Source: Bacteroidota bacterium (GTDB lineage Bacteria; Bacteroidota; Bacteroidia; Chitinophagales; Chitinophagaceae). From it: a stretch of 43,195 nucleotides of DNA. Shown in pieces: positions 33,827-42,896 of the stretch; the stretch's first letter is position 1, and each line of letters opens with the position of its first letter. The notes under the pieces are model-generated. The model did no database searches, was not told the origin of the DNA, and saw nothing but the letters and a program-made list of their open reading frames with translations. A program made the position numbers and the translations under genes. The stretch lies in the NCBI GenBank assembly GCA_018267585.1, contig JAFDYE010000923.1, positions 1-43,195 of the forward strand, given 5' to 3'.

Positions 33827-35095
33827 ATGGACCGCATGGAAGAACATATTGGACGGCTCTTCGACCGATATTATAACAAGACCGCGACGGCGGAAGAAAG
33901 GCAGGAATTTTTGTCCTGGCTGGACCGTTCGGCCAGCGACGAGGAAGTCGCCGCGCTGATGCGGGACGCGTGGGAGAACCTGGGGACTGGCGAGTCCTTG
34001 TTCGGTGAAGAAAAGGGGAGGGCCATGCTTGCGGCAATATTCGATGAGAGGCCGTCTGAGACGGTGCAGACCATGATGGAGGGTCCGGCTCCTGTCCGGC
34101 GTATCGGGACGGGGCTTGGTATCGGCGCTGTCGCAGCTGCCGTCGCGGCTGTCGTCGCCGCCATTTGGCTTTTCTACCCCTCGAAGATCCGCAAGGCGCA
34201 GCCGGATATTTCCATTCCTTTGGCGAAGAAGGATATTGCCCCCGGGGGCAACAAGGCATTGCTGGTCCTTTCAGACGGCTCATCGATCGTCCTGGACAGC
34301 GCCCGCAATGGCGTCATCGGTCACCAGGGAGCCGCCGTCATCAACAAAACTTCCAGCGGGGCGCTCGCGTACGAAGCGCTGGCGACAGGGGCTAATCCTG
34401 CGGCGGCCGCTAAGGCGGCGGGGGCGGCTGATCCTGCGGCGGCCACCGGCGGTCCTGCCTATAACCGCATTACCACCCCGAGGGGAGGCCAGTACGAGGT
34501 CACCCTTGCCGATGGCAGCAAGGTCTGGCTGAACGCCGCGTCTTCGCTGCGATTTCCGTCTTCGTTCACGGGAGACCGGCGCGAGGTCGAGCTCACGGGG
34601 GAAGCCTATTTCGAGATAGCAAAAAATACTGCTGCCCCTTTCGTGGTGAAAGTGGGCGATGATACCAGGGTCCAGGTGCTGGGCACGCAGTTCGACGTCA
34701 TGGCGTATGATGATGAGCAGGTCCTGCGAACCACTTTGCTCGAGGGGGCGGTAAAGGTTGCCCATCGTGGGGCCTCGAGTCTGCTGCGGCCCGGACAGCA
34801 AGCCCGATTTGCCGCCGCGTCCTCTGCGATCGACGTTGTTGAAGAGGGGGACATGGAGGAAGCCGTCGCCTGGAAGAACGGGCTTTTTGAGTTCAACCGC
34901 GCCGACATCCATACCATTATGCGGCAGATCGCCCGGTGGTATGACGTCGACGTCCGCTACGAGGGAAAGCCGCCGGCCCGTGAATTTGTCGGCAAGGTAT
35001 CGCGCAATGCCAATGTATCCGAGGTGCTTCGAATCCTCGAGCTAAGCCATATCCATTTTCGTATTGAGGGCAAGACGATCGTAGTTGTGCCCTGA
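33827..35095 (+). CDS. FecR-family anti-sigma factor with DUF4974 C-terminal domain
   Basis: 422 residues. The cytoplasmic N-terminal helical domain (about 1-85) should bind the sigma factor. A single membrane helix follows (about 95-117, IGAVAAAVAAVVAAIWLFY). The periplasmic FecR domain (about 210-310) has TPRGGQYEVTLADGSKVWLNAASSLRFP, one domain start shown in part, and ELTGEAYFEIA. The C-terminal DUF4974 domain (about 345-420) contains LFEFNRADIHTIMRQIARWYDVDV-like sequence. An Ala/Pro repeat lies between the membrane helix and the FecR domain. The DUF4974 domain is expected to contact the STN domain of the SusC encoded 148 bp downstream. ATG 33827 is used; 33836 is also possible. Confidence 0.93.
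   Translation: MDRMEEHIGRLFDRYYNKTATAEERQEFLSWLDRSASDEEVAALMRDAWENLGTGESLFGEEKGRAMLAAIFDERPSETVQTMMEGPAPVRRIGTGLGIGAVAAAVAAVVAAIWLFYPSKIRKAQPDISIPLAKKDIAPGGNKALLVLSDGSSIVLDSARNGVIGHQGAAVINKTSSGALAYEALATGANPAAAAKAAGAADPAAATGGPAYNRITTPRGGQYEVTLADGSKVWLNAASSLRFPSSFTGDRREVELTGEAYFEIAKNTAAPFVVKVGDDTRVQVLGTQFDVMAYDDEQVLRTTLLEGAVKVAHRGASSLLRPGQQARFAAASSAIDVVEEGDMEEAVAWKNGLFEFNRADIHTIMRQIARWYDVDVRYEGKPPAREFVGKVSRNANVSEVLRILELSHIHFRIEGKTIVVVP
34391..34444 (+). repeat. Three-unit 18-bp in-frame repeat in FecR
   Basis: gctaatcctgcggcggcc (34391-34408) and gctgatcctgcggcggcc (34427-34444) differ at one base. Between them lies the diverged unit gctaaggcggcgggggcg. They encode ANPAAA, AKAAGA and ADPAAA, directly before the conserved FecR domain. 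Confidence 0.8.
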
Positions 35096-35146
35096 CCTAT
35101 TATACTTTATCCTTACTGTTGATGCTGGATGGGCGCCTAAACAAAA

Positions 35147-35191
35147 GCCGGAAGTGCGGTAACACCTCCGGCCGGAGTCTGGGTCGACCCA
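35147..35191 (+). promoter_or_regulatory. Structured leader upstream of STN-SusC gene
   Basis: GCCGGA (35147-35152) pairs with TCCGGC (35167-35172). The stem continues through one mismatch into gtg/cac pairs around the loop cggtaa. Directly after comes TGGGTCGACCCA (35180-35191), a perfect 12-bp palindrome. Neither is followed by a T-run, so they look like leader RNA hairpins or operator sites rather than a terminator. They lie 53 bp and more ahead of the SusC start. Confidence 0.5.
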
Positions 35192-35243
35192 AGTTGTCAA
35201 TCATTCGGGACTGCTTATTGTTTAACCCAAACAAACCAAAGTT

Positions 35244-38200
35244 ATGCTTTTTAAGGCTATTGCCCGCTGCTGCCTTGCCCAGAGCGGGAGTCTAACCAAA
35301 ACGCTGTTAAGGATGAAATTCACAGCCCTTCTGATCTTAGTTGCCTGTCTGCAGGTGAGCGCGCGATCCTACTCGCAGAAGATCACGCTTACACTCCGGA
35401 ACGCCCCGCTGGAAAAGGCCTTCAAGGCCATCGAAAGGCAGAGCGGCTATCATTTCTGGTACGACTATTCACTCCTGCAGAGCGTGGCCAGGGTGACGGT
35501 CGATACGCGCAATGCGTCCCTGGCGGAGGCTCTCGACCTTTGTCTGAAGGGGCAGCCTCTTTCCTATAGCATCGTCAACAATACTATTATCATCGACCGC
35601 AAGGCCCTGCCGCCGCCGCCGCCCGACCCCCGTATCGAGGTCCGGGGCCGGGTGCTCGACAGCGCCGGCCATCCGCTGGCGGGGGTCTCCATTACCGTCA
35701 AAGGACATTCTGGTGGATCGACTACCGATGGACAGGGCAATTTTCGTATTCTTGTCGCACCGTCGGCAACGCTGCGTTTCAGCTATATCGGTTATGTCGC
35801 CGTAGAGCTGCCGGTGGAGGGGCGGGCCTCTCTCGATGTCCGCCTGACGGCCAGGAACGCGGCGCTCAACGACGCGATCGTCATCGGGTATGGCACCCAG
35901 CGACGCAGCAATATTACGAGCGCTGTCTCGACGGTCTCGTCCAAAAGCATCGAGAACCAGCCGCTCACGAGTCTTGATCAGGCGATAGCCGGTCAGGCGG
36001 CGGGGGTGCAGGTGTCGCAGGTGACCGGCACGCCTGGTGGTGGCGTCACGATCCGTGTCCGTGGAACCGGCTCTATCAGTGCCGGCAACGAGCCCCTGTA
36101 TGTCATCGACGGATTTCCCATCGAAGGGTCTTACGGGCGCGATATGAACCCGTTGTCCACGTTGAACCCCAACGACATCGAGTCCATCCAGATCCTCAAA
36201 GACGCTGCGGCGGCGGCCATTTATGGCTCGCGCGGCAGCAATGGGGTCGTTATCGTGACTACCAAACACGGCAAGCCCGGAAAAGCCAGGGTACAGCTGG
36301 ACAGCTACTATGGACTGCAGCAGGTCGCCCACAAGATACCGATGCTCGACGCGAGCCAGTATGCCGCTTACAATACGGAGGCCCGCAACAACGGCTGGGT
36401 CGGCGCCGGTGGAAAGGCATCCGATCCGAACGCTGTCCGCCCTGTCAATTTCCAGATACCGCCGGTCTTCGCCAATCCGTCGGCGCTGGGAAAGGGAACC
36501 GACTGGCAGGACGCCGTGTTCCAGACTGCGCCAATGCAGAGCTACCAGCTGTCGGTCTCGGGCGGCAATGAGAATACGCAATACCTCGTCTCGGGGGGAT
36601 ACTTCAAGCAGGAGGGAGTGGTCATTCATACCGGGTTTCAGCGTTATGCACTGCGTTTCAACCTCGACAGCCGGTTGTCGGACAAGATAAAGATCGGTCT
36701 GAATCTCGCGCCTTCCTATAGCCGCAATGACGTGCTTCCGGTAGAGGACCAGGTATTTGGCGGCGGCATCCTCGGATCGGCGCTGGCCATGCCTCCTACG
36801 ACGCCGGTATACAATCCCGACGGCTCTTTTACCACGCAGCTCGGGTCGCCGCCCTATAACTTAGGTGTGATCGACAACCCCGTCGCCATTGCATCGAAGA
36901 TCAAGGGGGGCTCTTCTACTTACCGGACGCTTGGCAATCTGTTCGCGGAATACGAGATCGTAAAAGACCTTCGTCTCCGGTCGTCTGTCGGCGCTGACTA
37001 CCTCGAAGGGCGGACCAGCACTTACTGGCCCTCGACGCTGGGTCGCAGCGGCGTCCTGCCGCCGGTGTCGCCGACAGCCAGCGCTGCCTCGTCCACGACC
37101 TTCAACTGGCTCAATGAGAACACGCTCACCTTCGACAAGACCATCCATGAAGACCACCAGGTCACGGCGCTTGCGGGCTTTACTTCGCAGCATGCGCGCA
37201 CAGACAATATGACCCTGACGGCGATCAATTTCCCCAACGACCTCGTCACCACGCTGAATGCGGGCCAGGTGAGCACCGGAGGCACTACTATCGACCAGTG
37301 GTCCCTGCTGTCCTTCCTGGGACGTGTGACCTACGGATACCGGTCCAAATATTTGCTGACGGCGACCATCCGGCGCGATGGCTCGTCGCGGTTTGGCCAG
37401 GAGAACAAATGGGGCACCTTTCCTTCTGCGTCCGTGGGCTGGAATGTCGCCCGCGAAGACTTTATGCGCGGCGCCGGCTTTATCAGCGATCTCAAGCTGC
37501 GGGGCAGTTATGGGCTGGCGGGCAACAATACGATCGGCAACTACAGCTATATCGGCCTTCTCTCTTCCAGCCGTTATGTTTTCGGCCCCGGCACCGGCAG
37601 TGTGGTCAACGGCCTGCAGCCGGCAACGCTCAGCAACCAGTATCTGGGCTGGGAAAAAATGCGGCAGGCGGACGTAGGCCTCGATGCCGGCTTTTTCCAG
37701 GGCAGGATATACCTGACGGTAGACTACTACGACAAGGTCACTTCCGACCTGCTGCTCAACGTCCCCGTTCCAGCGACTACCGGTTATACCAATGCGCTGC
37801 AGAATATCGGAAAGGTCAGCAACAGGGGCTGGGAGTTCACGCTCAGTACGAAGAATACCACCGGCGTTTTCAAGTGGAGCACCGACCTCAATATCTCCTT
37901 CGACCGTAACAAAGTCCTGGCCCTGGGACCCAATGGCGACCCGATCATTTCGACGAGCCCCTCTTTTAGCCCCCAGACCCATATCACGGAGATCGGCCAT
38001 CCGCTGGGCAGTTTTTACGGATACAGGCAGATAGGCGTCTATCGCGACCAGAACGACGTCGCCAAAAGCCCCGTCGTGGCCGGCGCCACGGGCAGCCATC
38101 CCGGCGACCTGAAATTCCAGGACACCAATCACGACGGCGTCATCAGCCCTGCGGACGAGACGATCATCGGCAGCAACCACCCTTCCTATACTTTCGGTGT

Positions 38201-38690
38201 GTCCAATAACTTCTCGTACCAGCGGTTCACGCTCAGCGTGCTCATCGACGGCGCGCAGGGAGTGTCGGTGCTGAACGGGGCGAGGCGGAATATCGGGCTG
38301 GTAACGGAGAGTTACAGCCGAAAAGACGTACTTGGCCGATGGCAGTCGCCCGACCAGCCCGGCGACGGCCATACGCCGAGGGCGAACATCGCGCCTACCG
38401 GGGGTAATGTTTCCTATGTATCGTCGCTGCTGATAGAGAATGCCAGTTTTCTGCGCTTCAGGAATATCAACCTGCGGTACGCTTTCTCTCCGGCTATGTT
38501 CGCGCGCACGCCGGTAAAGAGCCTGGCGGTCTATTTTGCGGTGCAGAATCCTTTTACCATTACCCCCTACCAGGGATATAACCCCGAGCAGAACCTCAAC
38601 GGCGCCAGCCCGCTGACGCCCGGCGTCGACTTCAACGGCTATCCTGTCGCGCGGGTGTATACCCTGGGCCTGAATCTTACCCTGCAATAA
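35244..38690 (+). CDS. SusC/RagA TonB-dependent transducer with STN signalling domain (pair 3)
   Basis: 1148 residues from ATG 35244; an internal ATG at 35313 (MKFTALLILVACLQVSA) would start at the signal peptide itself. The STN domain (about 45-118) includes KITLTLRNAPLEKAFKAIERQ, split at its strands, and SYSIVNNTIII. A Pro-rich linker (LPPPPPDP) leads to the carboxypeptidase-regulatory-like domain (about 130-215). The plug follows, with AIVIGYGTQRR and NPNDIESIQILKDAAAAAIYG segments, then the barrel ending LGLNLTLQ. The STN domain is what distinguishes signalling SusC proteins. It should contact FecR and release the ECF sigma factor when ligand binds. It starts the SusC-SusD-enzyme unit. 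Confidence 0.95.
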   Translation: MLFKAIARCCLAQSGSLTKTLLRMKFTALLILVACLQVSARSYSQKITLTLRNAPLEKAFKAIERQSGYHFWYDYSLLQSVARVTVDTRNASLAEALDLCLKGQPLSYSIVNNTIIIDRKALPPPPPDPRIEVRGRVLDSAGHPLAGVSITVKGHSGGSTTDGQGNFRILVAPSATLRFSYIGYVAVELPVEGRASLDVRLTARNAALNDAIVIGYGTQRRSNITSAVSTVSSKSIENQPLTSLDQAIAGQAAGVQVSQVTGTPGGGVTIRVRGTGSISAGNEPLYVIDGFPIEGSYGRDMNPLSTLNPNDIESIQILKDAAAAAIYGSRGSNGVVIVTTKHGKPGKARVQLDSYYGLQQVAHKIPMLDASQYAAYNTEARNNGWVGAGGKASDPNAVRPVNFQIPPVFANPSALGKGTDWQDAVFQTAPMQSYQLSVSGGNENTQYLVSGGYFKQEGVVIHTGFQRYALRFNLDSRLSDKIKIGLNLAPSYSRNDVLPVEDQVFGGGILGSALAMPPTTPVYNPDGSFTTQLGSPPYNLGVIDNPVAIASKIKGGSSTYRTLGNLFAEYEIVKDLRLRSSVGADYLEGRTSTYWPSTLGRSGVLPPVSPTASAASSTTFNWLNENTLTFDKTIHEDHQVTALAGFTSQHARTDNMTLTAINFPNDLVTTLNAGQVSTGGTTIDQWSLLSFLGRVTYGYRSKYLLTATIRRDGSSRFGQENKWGTFPSASVGWNVAREDFMRGAGFISDLKLRGSYGLAGNNTIGNYSYIGLLSSSRYVFGPGTGSVVNGLQPATLSNQYLGWEKMRQADVGLDAGFFQGRIYLTVDYYDKVTSDLLLNVPVPATTGYTNALQNIGKVSNRGWEFTLSTKNTTGVFKWSTDLNISFDRNKVLALGPNGDPIISTSPSFSPQTHITEIGHPLGSFYGYRQIGVYRDQNDVAKSPVVAGATGSHPGDLKFQDTNHDGVISPADETIIGSNHPSYTFGVSNNFSYQRFTLSVLIDGAQGVSVLNGARRNIGLVTESYSRKDVLGRWQSPDQPGDGHTPRANIAPTGGNVSYVSSLLIENASFLRFRNINLRYAFSPAMFARTPVKSLAVYFAVQNPFTITPYQGYNPEQNLNGASPLTPGVDFNGYPVARVYTLGLNLTLQ

Positions 38691-38712
38691 TTCAAACCGG
38701 AAAAAATTCGTC

Positions 38713-40149
38713 ATGAAAAAGATATTCTATACAATAGGTCTCGGGCTGCTGGTGTGTTCCTGCAAAAAGGATTTTTTGACGCTGTCCCCGCCCAGCAATG
38801 CCAATGTCCAGTCCTTTTACAAGAACGCCGGCGACATGCAGGTGGCTGTCAACGCTGCCTATGCCTCGCTGCAGCTGGACGGGCAATACAGATATGCCTA
38901 CTGGACCCTCGCCGAGGTCCGGTCTGACAACAGTCTCAACTTCAACGGCGCCGGCGATTTTCCCGACGCCGACATCGACCTGTTCAACGACGATCCGTCC
39001 AATGCGATCATTACCGCCGCGTGGAATGACACCTACCGCGGCATCCAGCTCTGCAATGTCGTGCTAAACCGCATTACGGCTGTTGCGATGAGCGACACGC
39101 TGAAGAACCAGTTGACGGGCGAGGCTCAATTCCTGCGGGGGCTGATGTATTTCAACCTCGTCCGCCTTTTTGGCGATGTGCCCCTGGTCACGACGGAGAC
39201 CCAGTCTGTGTCCGAGGGCTATTCCCAGGCCCGTACGCCGGTGGCCGCCGTCTACGACCGGATCACGAAGGACTTCGGCGATGCGGCGCGCCTGCTACCT
39301 GCATCCTATACGGGCGCCAATATCGGGCGGGCGACCAGCGGAGCTGCGCTCGGTATGCTGGGCAAGGTATACCTGACAAAAAGGAATTATGACTCCGCCG
39401 CCATCTGTCTGAAGGCGGTGATAGACGGCGGGCATTACCAGCTGATGGCCAGCTACGCCGATCTCTGGAAGACGGCCAACGCCAATAATGTCGAATCCCT
39501 GTTCGAAGTGCAGTTCCACAAGGGGGGTACCCAGACGGGCAGCAACTACTACGAGCAGTTCGCTCCCCGCAACTCGGGCACGGCCATTACCGGCATCGGT
39601 TTTGCGCAGGGGCGGAATATACCTACCGACGACATCGACACGTCGTACGAGACCGGCGACCTCCGTAAGAATATTTCGATTGCCGAAAGCTTTGTTCTCA
39701 ATGGCCAGACGGTAAATTCCCGTTATACGCTGAAGTTCCGCGACCAGCCCTATGCCGACGGCGACGCCGACAACCACTGGCCTGTCCTCCGCTATGCGGA
39801 CGTGCTGCTGATGTACGCCGAGGCGCTCAACGAGAAGGGGCAGGGTCCCGATGCCACCGGCTATTCGATGGTCAACGCCGTCCGTAGCCGGGCCGGGCTG
39901 TCGCCGCTGGCGACGGGTCTCGACAAGGACGGATTCGCCGCGGCCCTGGATCGTGAGCGGCGCAGCGAGCTGGCCTTCGAGGGACAGCGGTGGTTCGACC
40001 TGCTGCGGACGGGGAGGGCTCTGGCGGTGATGAACAATCATTTCGGGGGCGCGGTGACGGTGTCCTCCTACCGGCTGCTGTATCCCCTGCCGCAGACCGC
40101 CGTCAGCGTCAATCCCAGGCTGATAAAGCAAAATCCAGGGTACAACTAA
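38713..40149 (+). CDS. SusD/RagB-family surface lipoprotein (pair 3)
   Basis: 478 residues. A short lipoprotein signal (MKKIFYTIGLGLLVCSC) has the likely lipidated cysteine at C17. SusD motifs follow: DMQVAVNAAYASLQ, FLRGLMYFNLVRLFGDVPLV, VLRYADVLLMYAEALNE, NAVRSRAGL and DRERRSELAFEGQRWFDLLR. It starts 22 bp after its SusC partner and 32 bp before the M14/dehydrogenase fusion gene, consistent with one transcript. It is expected to bind the ligand sensed by the STN-SusC. Confidence 0.95.
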   Translation: MKKIFYTIGLGLLVCSCKKDFLTLSPPSNANVQSFYKNAGDMQVAVNAAYASLQLDGQYRYAYWTLAEVRSDNSLNFNGAGDFPDADIDLFNDDPSNAIITAAWNDTYRGIQLCNVVLNRITAVAMSDTLKNQLTGEAQFLRGLMYFNLVRLFGDVPLVTTETQSVSEGYSQARTPVAAVYDRITKDFGDAARLLPASYTGANIGRATSGAALGMLGKVYLTKRNYDSAAICLKAVIDGGHYQLMASYADLWKTANANNVESLFEVQFHKGGTQTGSNYYEQFAPRNSGTAITGIGFAQGRNIPTDDIDTSYETGDLRKNISIAESFVLNGQTVNSRYTLKFRDQPYADGDADNHWPVLRYADVLLMYAEALNEKGQGPDATGYSMVNAVRSRAGLSPLATGLDKDGFAAALDRERRSELAFEGQRWFDLLRTGRALAVMNNHFGGAVTVSSYRLLYPLPQTAVSVNPRLIKQNPGYN

Positions 40150-40181
40150 TCCCGATCTCTCCCAGGTAAAGCAATTACGAT

Positions 40182-42896
40182 ATGAGACCATACCGGCGGA
40201 TCATCCGTAGCGGATGCGTAGCGGCCGTCTTGTGCCTGCCCATCGCCCTGTTATTAGCGAATACATATCAACATGAGAGGCCCGGTCGCCGAATCTACAT
40301 CGGGACCGCCTTTGAGAATGCGTCGCCCCTCGAATGGTCTGTTGACAGTACGGGCCGCGTCGACATTGCGCTGCTGTATGACCACGAGCGGTACTCGGTA
40401 AACCGCAGCAACGGGCACTGGCTCTTCCAGGTGCAGGCGCCGAAGGGCACCCGCGTCGAGCTTGTCCTTCGCAATTTTGACAACTACTGGAACGGCCGTC
40501 TGGCCGCCGCGATCACCGACCGCAGTCCTGCCTGTGTCTCCGTTGACGGGAAGACGTGGAAGACAGTCGGAGCATCCCGGATCGACGGCAACCGTCTGCG
40601 CATATCCGTCGATATGCCTGCCGACAGCCTGTACGTGTCCGAGACCCAGCCTTACCGGATCAGCGACCTGCGGGCGCTTGTCGAAGAAATAAAGTCCGAC
40701 CCGCTGGTAGGCATCACGACTATCGGCCACACCGTAGAAGGCCGGCCGCTGGAGATGATCCGGGTAGGCCGGCCCACGGCGCCGCACCGGGTCTTTGTCC
40801 GGGCCCGCGCGCACGGCTATGAGGCCGGCGGCAACTGGGTCGCGCAGGGCCTGATAAGGGGTCTGCTTTCTCCGGCGGGGCGGCCGATGCTCGACCGGTA
40901 TTGTCTCTATATTCTACCGATGGCCAATAAGGATGCCGTTGCGAGGGGCAGGTCCAGATTTAACAGCCGCGGGATAGACCTGAACCGCCACTGGGACAGT
41001 GCGGCGGACCCCTTGCTGGCGCCGGAGAACCGGGCAGTGGAGGGCTGGCTCGACGAGGCGTCGCGGCGGGGCTTTCTTCCCGAGCTGGCGATAGATCTCC
41101 ACAACGATGCGGAGGGTCATCTGCATCTTTCTCCTCCCGGCAGCCACAGGGGCTATTTGCGGGATATGCATCGACTGGACTCGCTGCTCCGCCGGTATAC
41201 CTGGTACAGGGAAGGGGCCATCGGGGGAGATGAGTCCGCGGGTGCGCCCATTTCTTCGATCGCCGACGGCCTGCTCCACCGGTATGGGATAAGCGCAGCG
41301 GTCCTCGAGTTCAACTGGGAGTGGGCGGCGGGCCTCGGACGTACGCCGCTGGGAAAGGACTGGGAGGAGTTCGGCGCGGGGCTGGCGAGGGTGTTCGACG
41401 AATATTTTAAAACCGGGACCTCTGCGGGCCCGGCGACCGCGGCGGGTCGGGTCGATCGGGGGGAAGACACGCTCCGACTCGACTCCACTCTTGTCGGCGT
41501 CAGTACCGTCCTTACCGGTCTCGAAGTGCCGTGGGAGCTTGCCTGGGGGGCCGACAATTGTATATGGTTCACGGAACAGACGGGACGCATTACCCGCTGG
41601 GATCCGGTCTCCGGCAGCCGCCGCCAGCTGCTGCAGCTGCCCGACCTGTACAGGAAGCGTCTTGGTCTGCTGAGCATGGCCTCCGACATGCCGCGTCGTC
41701 CCTGGGTCTTTGTCAACTATCTATTCCTGAAGCCCGACTCTTCGGTATGGGCGAAGGTGGTACGATACACCTATGAGAACGACTCGCTGATGGCGCCGAA
41801 GATCCTCATTCAGTGGCCGGCGCATATCGGACACAACGGTTCGCGGATCGCCATCGCCCCCGACGGCCGGCTTATGATCGCGACGGGCGATATCACGCGC
41901 GACAGTGCGGCGCGCGACAGGCGTACGCCCAATGGCAAGATACTCCGCCTGAATATGGACGGCTCGATACCTGCCGACAATCCCTACCCCGGCAGCCCTG
42001 TCTGGGCCAGTGGTTTTCGTGTTCCGCAGGGCCTCGTCTATTCCCCCGCCGGCCGTCTCTACAGTGCCGAACACGGCGACGCTACCGACGATGAGGTCAA
42101 CCTGATCCGCAAAGGTGGCGATTATGGATGGCCGGTGGTGACGGGTTATTGCGACCAGCCCGGCGAGAAAAAATGGTGCAGGCTCAGTCCTATCGTGGAG
42201 CCCCTCAGGGCCTGGACTCCGACGATCGCTCCGGCGGCCCTTGCCTGCTATTCCTCGGGGGCCATCCCGGAATGGAAGAATGCGCTGCTCCTTGTAACGC
42301 TCAAGACCCAGAGTCTTCGCGTATTGCAGCTGGACCGTGCCGGAACGCGGATCACCCGCGAGCGGGTCTATCTCGAGAAGCGGTACGGCCGTCTTCGCGC
42401 CCTCTGCGTCTCGCCAGCCGGAGACGTCTATATCGGCACGAGCAACAGGGACTGGAACCCTCCGGAGAATTTCCCCGTGGGCGGTGACGACCGGATCATC
42501 CGGATCCGCCGTATCGGGAGGATGACTGCCGGCGCGCGTGCTGCGGTGCGCGGCGTGGTTCATGCTAAGACCACGCCCGGAGCGGAAGGCGCCATCCTTT
42601 ATACAAGCTACTGCAGCAGTTGTCACAAGGCGGAAGGCCAGGGTCTCGCCGGCAGTTTTCCTCCGCTGGCCGGCAACCCCTTCGTCGCGGGGGACAAAAG
42701 GGCGCTGGTGCGCATTCTTTTGAAAGGCCTGTCGGGGCCTGTACAGGTGAACGGCGCGGGGTACGATCAGGCCATGCCTTCCTTCGCCTTCCTGAAAGAC
42801 CGGGATCTGGCAGCGCTGCTGACGTATATCCGTTGGCGTTTTAACAAGGCGGGGGGCGTCACGGAAAAAGAAATCTCAAAAGAAAGGAAACAATGA
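40182..42896 (+). CDS. M14 carboxypeptidase-like / PQQ sugar-dehydrogenase-like propeller / cytochrome c fusion
   Basis: 904 residues with an N-terminal signal segment (about 8-26). (1) Residues about 35-170 are the beta-sandwich that precedes some M14 peptidases, and about 170-410 the M14 domain. Zinc ligands are H211 and E214 (AHGYE) and H307 (IDLHND); R269 lies in GIDLNRHW; catalytic Glu is E376 (VLEFN). All are present. (2) Residues about 440-785 resemble the GSDH six-bladed propeller of soluble glucose dehydrogenase: VPWELAWG, HNGSRIAIAPDGRLMIATGD with H551 at the expected base position, FRVPQGLVYSP (usual RNPQG), and AEHGDATDDEVNLI. (3) Residues about 800-895 form a class I cytochrome c: CSSCH (C811, C814, H815) and M865 as probable sixth ligand. 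The propeller would oxidise a sugar with PQQ and pass electrons to the heme; the M14 substrate is unknown. The stop overlaps the next ATG. Confidence 0.87.
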   Translation: MRPYRRIIRSGCVAAVLCLPIALLLANTYQHERPGRRIYIGTAFENASPLEWSVDSTGRVDIALLYDHERYSVNRSNGHWLFQVQAPKGTRVELVLRNFDNYWNGRLAAAITDRSPACVSVDGKTWKTVGASRIDGNRLRISVDMPADSLYVSETQPYRISDLRALVEEIKSDPLVGITTIGHTVEGRPLEMIRVGRPTAPHRVFVRARAHGYEAGGNWVAQGLIRGLLSPAGRPMLDRYCLYILPMANKDAVARGRSRFNSRGIDLNRHWDSAADPLLAPENRAVEGWLDEASRRGFLPELAIDLHNDAEGHLHLSPPGSHRGYLRDMHRLDSLLRRYTWYREGAIGGDESAGAPISSIADGLLHRYGISAAVLEFNWEWAAGLGRTPLGKDWEEFGAGLARVFDEYFKTGTSAGPATAAGRVDRGEDTLRLDSTLVGVSTVLTGLEVPWELAWGADNCIWFTEQTGRITRWDPVSGSRRQLLQLPDLYRKRLGLLSMASDMPRRPWVFVNYLFLKPDSSVWAKVVRYTYENDSLMAPKILIQWPAHIGHNGSRIAIAPDGRLMIATGDITRDSAARDRRTPNGKILRLNMDGSIPADNPYPGSPVWASGFRVPQGLVYSPAGRLYSAEHGDATDDEVNLIRKGGDYGWPVVTGYCDQPGEKKWCRLSPIVEPLRAWTPTIAPAALACYSSGAIPEWKNALLLVTLKTQSLRVLQLDRAGTRITRERVYLEKRYGRLRALCVSPAGDVYIGTSNRDWNPPENFPVGGDDRIIRIRRIGRMTAGARAAVRGVVHAKTTPGAEGAILYTSYCSSCHKAEGQGLAGSFPPLAGNPFVAGDKRALVRILLKGLSGPVQVNGAGYDQAMPSFAFLKDRDLAALLTYIRWRFNKAGGVTEKEISKERKQ

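Noticed and set aside
36861-38714. 617-codon minus-strand frame opposite SusC pair 3
   Set aside because: Antisense to a complete TonB-dependent receptor barrel; no motif of its own.
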